Below, piece after piece: positions 12,991 to 20,082 of a stretch of DNA of 22,219 nucleotides (its first letter is position 1; each line of letters starts with the position of its first letter). The translations under genes and the position numbers were made by a program. Source of the DNA: Nonomuraea candida (lineage in GTDB: Bacteria; Actinomycetota; Actinomycetes; Streptosporangiales; Streptosporangiaceae); contig NZ_JOAG01000085.1 of the NCBI RefSeq assembly GCF_000725485.1, forward strand, positions 1 to 22,219, read 5' to 3'. The notes under the pieces were generated by a model that did no database searches, was not told where the DNA came from, and worked only from the letters and a program-made list of their open reading frames with translations.

Positions 12991-13725
12991 TCACAGGCCA
13001 CCATCGACCGCACCGTACGGCAAGTGCGGGACCATCGCCTCAGAGAACGCGGGCAGCCCCACGATCAGCTCGCCGGCCTCGGCGATGCGCAGACCCCGGT
13101 CTACCGCGTGGCCACCGGACAGCCGCGGCTCAAAGTTGTAGAAGCTCCCGGCCCCGTAGACGATTCGGACGCTCCGCATCGCAGGCTGCGCCGCCGCCAG
13201 GTGCGCCCCCATCGGTACCCCGAAGTCGGTGACGGAGGTCTCGGTATGGAGGTTTCCCGCGAGGACCAGCGTCCGCTCGCTGTGCGCGTCCAGGACTCTT
13301 CGCGCCATCGTGGCGTCCCGCTGCGACCAGTCGGACGTGGGTGTCGATCCGTCGAACAGGATGATCCGCACACCGGTCATGGCCTTGAGCACCGCGAGGT
13401 GCCCGGCGGTGATACGGCCATCGCCCGTCCACCACAGCGGATGCCCGAGCCCTCCCCGCCCCGCGAGGTACGCGTCGAGATGCGGCTGGAGCTGCTCAGG
13501 CCACTCCAGCGCCAGCGTGGCCAGCCCCAGCGTCCGCATGAGTTCCTGGACGATCAGAGGGTTCTCCCGAACACCGTGCACCTCGCCGAGCAGCAACAGG
13601 CCGGACTCTGCGAGCGAATCCGCGGCCAGGTTGAGCGCCTCTGCCTCGACGAACAGGTCGAAGTCCTGCGTGTCGAACTCCTCGACGGCCCGCAGGAGCG
13701 CATCCATGGTGTCGATTGCCGGCAT
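12991..13725 (-). CDS. EreA/ChaN-like domain protein
   Basis: The product has 244 aa from ATG 13725 (in-frame ATG at 13707 is an alternative). LLLLGEVHGVRENPLIVQEL (residues 43-62) is the signature of the EreA/ChaN/TIKI-like superfamily, in which GExH carries the conserved acid and histidine. LALEWPEQLQPHLDAYL, the RDATMARRV segment near 136-144, LVLAGNLHTE with H160, and PMGAHL follow in the family order. Members include erythromycin esterases and iron/haem-related ChaN proteins. At this length it is closer to the compact ChaN type than to full erythromycin esterases. The substrate is unknown. It stands alone. Confidence 0.75.
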   Translation of the reverse strand: MPAIDTMDALLRAVEEFDTQDFDLFVEAEALNLAADSLAESGLLLLGEVHGVRENPLIVQELMRTLGLATLALEWPEQLQPHLDAYLAGRGGLGHPLWWTGDGRITAGHLAVLKAMTGVRIILFDGSTPTSDWSQRDATMARRVLDAHSERTLVLAGNLHTETSVTDFGVPMGAHLAAAQPAMRSVRIVYGAGSFYNFEPRLSGGHAVDRGLRIAEAGELIVGLPAFSEAMVPHLPYGAVDGGL

Positions 13726-13973
13726 GCACCCAGAGTGATCGCGCCTGCCCTACGGCGCAATGGCGGTCGCCCGGATTTTGCCATCCGCGATGCTGGCCGC
13801 TGCTCAACCTCCATTCCGGACCCGAACGCGTGGACGAGCTGCCGCCGGCCCGCGTACGCTCGGCCCTCATAGAGCCATCCAAAAGTGGCCGAGAGTGGGC
13901 CAATGCCAAGGAAGTGGCCGGAGAGACGGTTCGCCTCCATCTTCTCCGATCACAACATCATAATAACTATCCG

Positions 13974-14002
13974 TTGTCATTCAACTACTCTGCGCTTAAT
14001 AT
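13974..14002 (+). promoter_or_regulatory. Near-consensus promoter for a leaderless transcript
   Basis: TTGTCA (13974-13979), a 17-bp spacer and TAATAT (13997-14002) form a strong vegetative-type promoter. The -10 ends only 6 nt before ATG 14009, so transcription should begin at or next to the A of the start codon. There is no Shine-Dalgarno sequence. Confidence 0.65.
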
Positions 14003-14008
14003 GAGAAC

Positions 14009-14329
14009 ATGGCACGTCTTCGCACCTGGGCTCTAGGCGCCCTGGCCACGACGCTGGTCGTGGTATCGGTCCCCCCATCCGCCAACGCCGCCTCCGGCAC
14101 GTTCTTCTACACCAGGGCCGACAACGGAATGGAAACCACCCTTAACATTCCGACGCCCAACGGCGCCTGCCTAGCAATCTCCGGCGGCGCCCGCAATGCC
14201 CACAACGACACCGACACCGACGCCTCCATGTACACCAACAGCAACTGCACCGTCTTCGCCGGATTCGTCGGCTCCCGCAACTTTGAGACATTCAGCGCTC
14301 CGTTCCCGACCTTCGTCAAGTTCGGGTAG
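14009..14329 (+). CDS. Small secreted protein
   Basis: The product has 106 aa. It has a classic Sec signal peptide: MARLRTW, a hydrophobic core (ALGALATTLVVVSV) and an Ala-X-Ala cleavage site near residues 25-28 (SANAAS). The mature protein of about 78 residues begins SGTFFYTRADNG, is rich in Asn, Thr and Asp, and has two cysteines (C54, C80) that could form one disulfide. This fits a class of small secreted actinomycete proteins with a beta-sandwich-like pattern, which I recall only generally. The transcript is probably leaderless. Its role at the cell surface is unknown. Confidence 0.8.
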   Translation: MARLRTWALGALATTLVVVSVPPSANAASGTFFYTRADNGMETTLNIPTPNGACLAISGGARNAHNDTDTDASMYTNSNCTVFAGFVGSRNFETFSAPFPTFVKFG

Positions 14330-14399
14330 AGACCCCCAGCTCCCCACAGCAAAGCCACCCAGCGCTCGGGTCCGTTCCGAATTCAGGAGCGTCCCGTAC

Positions 14400-14612
14400 C
14401 CACGCCCCAAACGCCCAGACGACGTCCGCGCTCAGATCGTCGCGAACAACCGGCCGGAATGGTGGGGCAAGATCGGCCTCCCCCTCGACTCCGACGTGAC
14501 CGGCGGCCCGCCCAGCATGGACTACCGGTGGGTGAACTACTCCTCGCTGACGCGCCTCGACGGCGTCGACTACACCAGCGTGCCGACGCTGCCCGGCCGT
14601 GACGATGTGTAG
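14400..14612 (+). pseudogene. 3' fragment of an unidentified gene
   Basis: The frame ending at the TAG near 14610 gives a natural-looking C-terminus: DDVRAQIVANNRPEWWGKIG, LPLDSDVTGGPPSMDYRW, then TSVPTLPGRDDV. No start codon with a ribosome binding site lies upstream in that frame, and the sequence before about 14400 is not coding-like. The fragment therefore looks like the end of a gene whose 5' part was deleted. I do not recognise the family. Confidence 0.5.
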
Positions 14613-14685
14613 GCTTGCCCCCGCCCTCCTGGCGAGGGAGAGAACGAGACCACCGCACAGGTCTCGATTCAGGGCGGGGGCAAGC
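14613..14685. terminator. Nested hairpin with perfect 15-bp outer stem
   Basis: GCTTGCCCCCGCCCT (14613-14627) pairs perfectly with AGGGCGGGGGCAAGC (14671-14685). Inside, CGAGACC (14645-14651) pairs with GGTCTCG (14660-14666). It follows the gene fragment and faces the 3' end of the gene at 14797. It could be a terminator, a structured RNA or a mobile-element end. Confidence 0.55.
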
Positions 14686-14712
14686 TGCCTGCGGCGGCGT
14701 GCGCCGCATTGC

Positions 14713-14776
14713 CCTGCTTCCGCCCTGAACCTGGACAGTTCGGTGCCTGCCACCCCGTGAACAGGGCGGGAGCAGG
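14713..14776. terminator. Second 15-bp hairpin, just after the 14797 stop
   Basis: CCTGCTTCCGCCCTG (14713-14727) pairs with CAGGGCGGGAGCAGG (14762-14776) with a single wobble position and a 34-nt loop. It is the first structure met by transcripts of the minus-strand gene ending at 14797. Its right arm shares CAGGGCGGG with the right arm of the hairpin at 14613-14685. Confidence 0.55.
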
Positions 14777-14796
14777 TCGTTTCCTGGGGGTCTGGG

Positions 14797-16506
14797 CTAA
14801 TACCACCAGCCCGGCGTCGGCCGCAGGGCCAGCACAGATCCTCCCGCCCCTGCGGGAAGGACCTCCAGGGGCGCATCCTGGGTTGGAGCGTTCCCATGCT
14901 CGGGCTGCTCGCCGCCTGCGGGCGCGGGCTGCGGCGGGCTGGACGGGATCACGGTCGGCTCGGGCACGGCCGTGGGGTCCGGGTCGCGCGTCGGCGCCGG
15001 GCCAGGCTCCTGGTCGGGCTTCTGGTCCGGCCCTTTCGACGGCCCGTTCGTCGGGGCCGGGTCGGGCACAGGCGTGACCGGCGGCGCGGTCGGCTCCTCC
15101 GTGGGCGTCGGCACCGCTTCCGTGGGCGAGCTCGTCGGCGTCGGCTGCGTGGTCGGCTCCAGCGTCGACGGCGAAGGCGAGGATGCGACCGGTGGTGCGG
15201 TCGAGACCACCGGCGTGGAGACGACCTCGACGGGCGTGGACGTCGGCACGACGGCGTCCGACGTCACCTGCGGGCTGTGCACCGCTGTCGGCGTAGGCGC
15301 GGCCTCGGACGTCTTCGCCCCGGTGGTGGGCGCCGTGGCGGTGGGCACCACGGCGGCCGTCGTCGGGGCAGCGGCCCGCACCGTCGCCAGCGGCTGCGTG
15401 GCCGGCGAGCTGGACTTCGCAGTCGGGGAACTGCTGGGCGTCCCCGTCTCGTACGCGGTCGGCGTCTGCCACACCGGGTGGGGCATCTCCTCCGTGGGTG
15501 CCGGCACCGCGGGGAGGGCCGCGAACTGGTCAGGCGCCGGCGCGGGGGCCTGGTCTGGCCGTTGAATACCGAGCGCCACGGCGATCGGCTCGGCCGCCTG
15601 CTCTGCCGCGAGCACGACCGGGGTGCCCGCCGCCGCGGTGATGGCGACGGCGGCCGGGGCTGACACCCCGGCGGTGGCCTGCACGCCGATCACGGCCGAG
15701 GCGACGACCTTGCCGACGACCGTCGTCACCGGGCCCGAAGCCTGCGCGGCCGCGCCCGAAGTGCCGGTCGCGGACAGCACGCCGGACAGGCTGCCCGCGC
15801 TCAGGGGGTCCAGGCCGGGCATGGGGGTGAGGGCGCCGTTGGACATGAGCGCCGTCTGCACCGTGGTGGTGTAGCTCTCGGCCGCCGTCTTCACGGCCAC
15901 GTAGATCGGGCCCGCGACGGCGGCCGCGCCGCCGAGGAAGCGGCGAAGCTGCCGGTAGAGCAAGCTCCGGCGGGCTGCCTCGTGCGCCGGCCGGCGCGGG
16001 TGATACCGGAGGGGGACGACGCTGCCACGGTCGCCGGCTTGGGGCGGGGTGGCGGGTTCGGTCTGGGCCGTCATGAAGGCGTCCCGCTCGGCGGCCTCGG
16101 CCTCGGCATACATGCGGATCAGGTCGTCCACCAGGTCCTGCGGCATGGTGTGGCCGTGCGCCCACGTGCGGGACTTGCCGGCGCGGGCGCCGATGCGGTG
16201 GTACGGCATCTTCTGGACCTTGGCCATGCGGAAGACGGCCAGGTCCTCCAGCATCCGGTACACGGTCATGCGGCGCTTGTGCTCGGCTTCCTCGGCGTCC
16301 ATCTGCTCACGGATGGCCTGCCAGAACGCGAGCCCTTCATTGCGCGGCTCGTCCCCGTGCATCTCCTGTATCGCCTGCTCGTACAGGTCCGCCGAGAGCT
16401 GGAGGAACAGGCGGCGGCCGTCAGGGTCGAGCTCGGTCACGAGGGGGTTCTCCAAGGTGTCGGCGTGGAGATGGGGCGGCGCCAGGGCTGTCAACTGCTC
16501 GTACAC
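14797..16506 (-). CDS. Membrane protein with cytoplasmic N-domain and long Pro/Thr-rich tail
   Basis: The product has 569 aa from GTG 16506. Residues 1-150 are soluble and helical and include an HTH-like segment (KVQKMPYHRIGARAGKSRTW). A first hydrophobic helix lies near 193-210 (FLGGAAAVAGPIYVAVKTAA) and two or more weaker ones at about 255-320 (VVGKVVASAVIGVQATAG, VAITAAAGTPVVLAAEQ). From about 325 to the end the chain is rich in Pro, Thr, Ser and Ala, as in extracellular stalks. It may link a cytoplasmic regulator domain to the cell wall. It diverges from the XRE gene across nested inverted repeats. The start lacks a Shine-Dalgarno sequence, so the mRNA may be leaderless. Confidence 0.8.
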   Translation of the reverse strand: MYEQLTALAPPHLHADTLENPLVTELDPDGRRLFLQLSADLYEQAIQEMHGDEPRNEGLAFWQAIREQMDAEEAEHKRRMTVYRMLEDLAVFRMAKVQKMPYHRIGARAGKSRTWAHGHTMPQDLVDDLIRMYAEAEAAERDAFMTAQTEPATPPQAGDRGSVVPLRYHPRRPAHEAARRSLLYRQLRRFLGGAAAVAGPIYVAVKTAAESYTTTVQTALMSNGALTPMPGLDPLSAGSLSGVLSATGTSGAAAQASGPVTTVVGKVVASAVIGVQATAGVSAPAAVAITAAAGTPVVLAAEQAAEPIAVALGIQRPDQAPAPAPDQFAALPAVPAPTEEMPHPVWQTPTAYETGTPSSSPTAKSSSPATQPLATVRAAAPTTAAVVPTATAPTTGAKTSEAAPTPTAVHSPQVTSDAVVPTSTPVEVVSTPVVSTAPPVASSPSPSTLEPTTQPTPTSSPTEAVPTPTEEPTAPPVTPVPDPAPTNGPSKGPDQKPDQEPGPAPTRDPDPTAVPEPTVIPSSPPQPAPAGGEQPEHGNAPTQDAPLEVLPAGAGGSVLALRPTPGWWY

Positions 16507-16613
16507 ACACTTGTAGGCGGTGTGTCCGGACAGTTGACAACCCGGGGTGGAGATACTTCCGTCATAGAAGGAGAATTGTCAACTGACGGACCACACCGTG
16601 GCAAAGTGTGTAC
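16501..16613. promoter_or_regulatory. Divergent control region with nested inverted repeats
   Basis: CAGTTGACAA (16531-16540) and TTGTCAACTG (16576-16585) form a perfect inverted repeat 35 bp apart. The inner site GTTGACAAC (16533-16541) is itself palindromic. Further out, GTACACACACTT (16501-16512) mirrors AAGTGTGTAC (16604-16613). TTGTCA/TTGACA hexamers could serve as -35 elements. These are the likely operators of the XRE protein encoded at 16690, controlling both directions. Confidence 0.6.
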
Positions 16614-16689
16614 TCTGGGCGCACATCGGTGAACAGTGAATTACGCCCCACAGCGGGGCAAGCTGGGTGCGAGGAGCGAGGATTAGGAA

Positions 16690-17130
16690 GTGGCATTTTC
16701 GGCCAAGCGGCTGACGGAAGCGTTGCGCCGCAAGAACATGTCAGCCCGCGCCGCCGCCCGCGAACTGAAGCGCACCCGGCCCGACATGGCAATCTCGAAC
16801 GGCTACATCAGTCAGTTGGCGAACGGCAAGAGCACCAACCCCTCCATCGAGGTCGCCGAGGCGCTCGCGGAGCTGCTCGACGTCTCGGTTGACTGGCTCC
16901 TGGACCGGAAGCCGCCCGCACAGCTCAGCCCGGAAGACCAGCAGCTTGAAGACCAGATCCGCAAGGATGCGGCCGAGCTGGGCATCGAGTACATCGCCGA
17001 ACGCTGGCAGGGCATCTCCCCGATGTCACGCCAGGCAGTGGTCAAGATGTTCCAGGCCATGCTGGAAGCCGAGGCACGCGGCCGTGACGCGGACCGGCCA
17101 GCGGGCGCGAACCCCGACAGCCAGGAGTAA
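16690..17130 (+). CDS. XRE-family HTH transcriptional regulator
   Basis: The product has 146 aa. GTG 16690 follows an AGGA-rich ribosome binding site. The Cro/C1-type HTH spans about residues 7-70: KRLTEALRRKNMSARAAARE, then NGYISQLANGKSTNPSIEVA and EALAELLDVSVDWLLD. The C-terminal part is helical (LGIEYIAERWQGISPMSRQA, VVKMFQAMLEAE) and may dimerise or be the target of the neighbouring peptidase. Upstream TTGTCAAC-type sites are its probable operators. The pairing with an ImmA/IrrE-like gene 54 bp downstream matches the repressor/anti-repressor pairs of mobile elements. Confidence 0.9.
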   Translation: MAFSAKRLTEALRRKNMSARAAARELKRTRPDMAISNGYISQLANGKSTNPSIEVAEALAELLDVSVDWLLDRKPPAQLSPEDQQLEDQIRKDAAELGIEYIAERWQGISPMSRQAVVKMFQAMLEAEARGRDADRPAGANPDSQE

Positions 17131-17184
17131 AGGCAGTCAGGGGCCCCGGGTAGTCTGTCCGGGCCTCGGCCGAAAGGTTACGAA

Positions 17185-17673
17185 TTGCCGTCCCCCAAGC
17201 TGCTGGATGCCTTAGCAGCGGCACCCATCCCCTACCCGTTCGACCTCGACGAGTTCCTCGACCGCATCCGCGAGCAACGGCAGCGCCCCCTGTATGTCCT
17301 CGACCTTCCGGAAGAGGCCGCCGGCGCCGCGTCGGGCCTGTGGATCGGCACCCGCGAGGCGGACCACATCTTCGTCGCGCCCGGCGCGTCCGGGATGCTG
17401 CGGGTTCTGATCGTCCTCCACGAGATCAGTCACATGCTGCTCAGGCACGGCGTGGTCCTGGGCGGCGAGGAGGAGGTCCTGCGCCGGATGGTCGGGGACA
17501 TGGTCGGGCTGACTCCGATCATCGGGTTGGCAGGGCGCGGCCGGTTCGAGACCGAGGAGGAGCGCGACGCCGAGAAGCTCGCGACCCTCATCCTGACGCG
17601 CGCCCAAACCCCGCCAGAGGCAGGCGACGAGGGCCTGCGCCGCCTGTCCAAAACCTTCGGATACGAGACCTAG
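17185..17673 (+). CDS. ImmA/IrrE-family metallopeptidase-like protein
   Basis: The product has 162 aa from TTG 17185, chosen for GAAAGG 7 nt upstream. The zincin motif is H79-E-I-S-H83 (VLHEISHMLLRH), and the downstream acidic helix EERDAEKLATLIL (E130) fits the third zinc ligand. Residues 1-60 (PFDLDEFLDRIREQRQRPLY, GAASGLWIG) form the usual N-terminal alpha/beta part. In ICEBs1, ImmA cleaves the XRE repressor ImmR; by position this protein may act on the regulator at 16690. It is followed 8 bp later by the multi-TM gene at 17682. Confidence 0.87.
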   Translation: MPSPKLLDALAAAPIPYPFDLDEFLDRIREQRQRPLYVLDLPEEAAGAASGLWIGTREADHIFVAPGASGMLRVLIVLHEISHMLLRHGVVLGGEEEVLRRMVGDMVGLTPIIGLAGRGRFETEEERDAEKLATLILTRAQTPPEAGDEGLRRLSKTFGYET

Positions 17674-17681
17674 GGGGCCAT

Positions 17682-18563
17682 GTGACCCTGTCCGCCTGGC
17701 TGGCCATGATCCTGCTGTGGGGGGCGTCGATCTCCCGCGTCCGGCCTGCACTGCGAGCGCTGCAGCAAGGCAAGCAGCTCGAACAGGTGATGCTGTGGGG
17801 GGCCTTCACCGGCCTGGCCATGTCCCGCGTGTTCACCGCGCCACCAATCGTGGCGTGGCTCGACGCCACCACCGGGACCGAGGTGGCCACGCTGATGCGC
17901 CACCTGACCGGCCTGCTGAGCGCCACCTGCCTGCTGGCGTACGTGGAAGCGATCACGCGGCACGACCGGTCGTCGTGGTCCCGCTGGATCTGGCCCACGG
18001 CCGGGGTGGTGATGGCGGTCCTCATCGCCATGTTCGCGGCCAGGGGCGGCCGCATCTACTGGGTGGAAGGCGCGCACGCCCCGTTCCCGACCGCGCCGTC
18101 CGGCCGCGTCTACCTGCTGGTGTTCGACTTCTGGTTGATGACGTGCCTCGCCGCGGCGGGCGCCATGTTCGGCCGGTACGCGCGGGTCGCGCCGCCACTG
18201 CTGCGGCTCGGCCTGGTGCTGTCCACGCTCGGCATGATCGCCGGCGTGGTCAACCGGGCGCACGTCATGACGGTCAACGCCGTGACGCTGCTCGACCCGG
18301 ACACCAGCCTGCGGGAGATCCCGGTCCTCGGCCAGACGACGCTGCTGCTGTGCATCGTCGGCATCACGGCCGGCACATCGATCCCGGCCTGGCGCATGGG
18401 CGTGGCCAAGCTGCGCGACCGAGCCGCGCTGCGCGAGCTCGCGCCGCTGTGGGACGCGCTCACGGCCCAGTACCCGGACCTGTCGCTACCGATGGAGATG
18501 GACCTTCGGGGCCGGGTGGTGCGGCGGGTGGCCGAGATCCGCGACGGGATGCTCAGCCTGAGG
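17682..18563 (+). pseudogene. Multi-TM MAB_1171c-like membrane protein, C-terminus lost
   Basis: GTG 17682 follows AGGGGG. About seven hydrophobic segments occupy residues 3-240, including LSAWLAMILLWGASI, HLTGLLSATCLLAYVEAI, WPTAGVVMAVLIAMFAA, VYLLVFDFWLMTCLAAAGAM and TTLLLCIVGITAGTSIP. A cytoplasmic region follows (RDRAALRELAPLWDALTAQY, then VVRRVAEIRDGMLSLR), as in actinobacterial MAB_1171c-type/DUF6545 proteins. Homology-like sequence stops near 18563; beyond that the frame is Arg/Ser/Pro nonsense until a stop at 19406, overlapping the next gene by 800 bp. The rest of the C-terminal domain appears deleted. The protein's role, transport or signalling, is not established. Confidence 0.65.
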
Positions 18564-18597
18564 TTGATTTCGCTGGTGACCTTCAGAAGGAGACAGA

Positions 18598-19449
18598 GTG
18601 GTTGCGTCAGGTCGCGAGACAGTACAAGCAGATCAGCAGCGGCCCGAGAACCGCTTCGCCCGTCTCCTGACGGACGGGTTCGCCCCGATGTGGATCGTTA
18701 TGAGCCTGCCTCTGGCGGTGGGCGCGGTCACGTCGGGGTGGGCCGGGCTCGGCTGGGGCGCTCTCGCCGCCGGCCTGTGCGGCGGCGTCCCCGCGGTGGT
18801 CATCTTCGGCGGCGTCCGGAAGGGGTGGTTCGGGGACTGGCACATCGGGGAGCGGTCCCAGCGGCCCAAGCTGGTCGCGGTCATCGTCGCCCTGGTGGTG
18901 CTCGCCCTGGCCCTGCTCGCCGCGCTCGGCGCTCCTCGAGTGATGGTCGCCTGCGTGACCATCATGCTCGCCACGCTCGCCGTGGTGGGGCCGATCACCC
19001 TGCGGTGGAAGATCAGCTTCCACACCGCCGTGGCGGCCGGCTCGGTGGTGATGCTGGCGTGGGTGCTGCCTTGGCCCGCCGTGGTGCTCGCGGCCGGCGC
19101 CCTGGTGGTCGCCCGGGTCGGGGGGGCGGGCGCGGAGGTCCTCCCCCACACCCCCCCCCCGGGGTTCACATCCACCTCGATACCGGTCAGGATCAGGAAC
19201 GATGTGCGCGCCGGATCAGGTTCTACGAACGCCAGCATCCTGACTTGCAACGCCCTACGACAAGAGCAGCAGGGACGTTCCGCCCCCGAGGGCGGAACTC
19301 TGCGCGGGGGTTTCTCGGCTCTAGAGTCGAATCACTGTGCCGACTATTACTCTGGCCTTACGAACAAAGGTCTCGACCGTGCCACCGGTCGAGACCCAGT
19401 CCGTAACACGCCGGATCTCCGGGGAGGCCACGCGCTAAGTACCTGCTAA
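18598..19449 (+). CDS. PAP2-like membrane protein with replaced C-terminus
   Basis: GTG 18598 follows AGAAGGAG. Residues 20-180 form several TM helices: FAPMWIVMSLPLAVGAVTSG, AAGLCGGVPAVVIFGGVRKG, VAVIVALVVLALALLAALG, VMVACVTIMLATLAVVGPIT and SFHTAVAAGSVVMLAWVL. Features of PAP2-type phosphatases of this context are visible: IGERSQRP, and FHTAVAAG in place of the PSGH motif. After ALVVARV (near 19118) the reading enters G and C runs, and the tail to 19449 is not coding-like. The final motif with the RxxxxxH active-site histidine is missing. It is probably inactive: a truncated gene or an assembly artefact. Confidence 0.6.
   Translation: MVASGRETVQADQQRPENRFARLLTDGFAPMWIVMSLPLAVGAVTSGWAGLGWGALAAGLCGGVPAVVIFGGVRKGWFGDWHIGERSQRPKLVAVIVALVVLALALLAALGAPRVMVACVTIMLATLAVVGPITLRWKISFHTAVAAGSVVMLAWVLPWPAVVLAAGALVVARVGGAGAEVLPHTPPPGFTSTSIPVRIRNDVRAGSGSTNASILTCNALRQEQQGRSAPEGGTLRGGFSALESNHCADYYSGLTNKGLDRATGRDPVRNTPDLRGGHALSTC
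19277..19298. terminator. 9-bp hairpin
   Basis: GTTCCGCCC (19277-19285) and GGGCGGAAC (19290-19298) form a perfect stem with a tight 4-nt loop, followed shortly by GGGGGTTT. It lies within the degenerate tail of the PAP2-like ORF and may be the original end of that transcription unit. Confidence 0.5.
19369..19396. terminator. 11-bp hairpin in the gene-poor stretch 19170-19560
   Basis: GGTCTCGACCG (19369-19379) pairs perfectly with CGGTCGAGACC (19386-19396) around a 6-nt loop, extended by TTACG/CGTAA further out (19358-19362, 19402-19406). A smaller CCGGA/TCCGG pair lies at 19411-19422. The stretch from about 19170 to 19560 holds these structures and no convincing gene. Confidence 0.5.
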
Positions 19450-19560
19450 CTCTGTACATCGCAGGGTACTTTCCGCGAAGATCACGCGCAAGAAAACGCG
19501 CGATGACCTGGGCTTCCCGGACCCGGCCAGTCAGGTTACGCCTACTGGTAAGGAGTCCAG

Positions 19561-19830
19561 GTGCTCAAGAAGACGCCGTCCGGTCCACCGCCGGACCGGC
19601 GCGATGACCTGCCGTGGGTCATCACCGCCATCCCGCTTAAGACCTTGGTGGATGCCACGAGTCCGGCTGCCCCGCCGCCCGACGAGGGGTTCCGGATCTC
19701 GCCCAAGGCCCTTCGGATTCTCGCGACGTGCGCCCTCGGCATCGTCGCGCTCTGGGCCGCCGTCGAGCTGGCGAAGCTCGGAGCCGATCCTGCGGTTCTC
19801 CCCGCCATCCTGAAGATCTTCAAGCCCTGA
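19561..19830 (+). CDS. Small single-TM protein
   Basis: The product has 89 aa. GTG 19561 follows AAGGAG at a 5-nt spacing, a clear start. The first 55 residues are Pro/Asp-rich and cytoplasmic (KKTPSGPPPDRRDDLPWVIT). One TM helix follows (LRILATCALGIVALWAAVEL) and a short tail ends FKP. No family was recognised. A strong 13-bp terminator follows within 25 bp, so it is its own short unit. Confidence 0.7.
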   Translation: MLKKTPSGPPPDRRDDLPWVITAIPLKTLVDATSPAAPPPDEGFRISPKALRILATCALGIVALWAAVELAKLGADPAVLPAILKIFKP

Positions 19831-19853
19831 CTTCAGGCCCCCTCGTAGTCGAG

Positions 19854-19888
19854 CGCTGGCGGCCGCCCATCCAGAGCGGCCGCCAGCG
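19854..19888 (+). terminator. Strong 13-bp hairpin terminator
   Basis: CGCTGGCGGCCGC (19854-19866) and GCGGCCGCCAGCG (19876-19888) are perfectly complementary around a 9-nt loop, 24 bp after the stop at 19830. It also stands 6 bp after the minus-strand stop near 19894, so it can end transcription from both sides. Confidence 0.75.
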
Positions 19889-19893
19889 GCACG

Positions 19894-20033
19894 TCACTCG
19901 CGCATGCCGAGTTCGCGCTCCAGCTCAGCGATCCGCGCGTCGCGCTGGGCGGCTCGCCGTAGCGGATCTCGTGAATCATCGCGGGCGGGCGTACAGGGGA
20001 AGTCCCATGAGCAGGCAAGGGCTGTTTCGCCAT
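19894..20033 (-). pseudogene. Frameshifted small gene (coiled-coil C-terminus)
   Basis: ATG 20033 has an excellent GGAGG ribosome binding site 7 nt upstream and begins MAKQPLPAH. The natural C-terminus is in the adjacent frame: WDFPCTPARDDSRDPLRRAA, then QRDARIAELERELGMRE and a stop at 19894-19896. A single-base shift near 20010 separates the halves. Read without repair, the start frame continues to 19833 across the terminator. The restored product would be about 46 aa with a short amphipathic helix. Its function is unknown. Confidence 0.5.
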
Positions 20034-20082
20034 ATCCCTACCTCCGCGACACCGCTCAGGCTCCCTCGATACCCTCCCTTCC

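Noticed and set aside
13554..13940. Minus-strand frame upstream of and overlapping the EreA/ChaN-like gene
   Set aside because: It is out of frame with a well-supported gene over most of its length, and the upstream part shows no motif. The spacer does contain short AGTGGCC repeats that I could not interpret.
14896..15663. Plus-strand Arg/Gly-rich frames opposite the Pro/Thr-rich tail of the 569-aa gene
   Set aside because: They are complements of a low-complexity GC-rich coding region, with no ribosome binding site or domain.
19340..19425. Possible tRNA because of consecutive stems
   Set aside because: The stems do not give a cloverleaf, and there is no TTC loop with a correct acceptor stem.
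19486..19612. Short direct repeat (GCGCGATGACCTG) before and inside the small TM gene, and an open frame reading KITRKKTRDDLG
   Set aside because: The frame has no start and runs into a shadow of the real gene; the 13-bp repeat alone is weak evidence for duplication or an att core.
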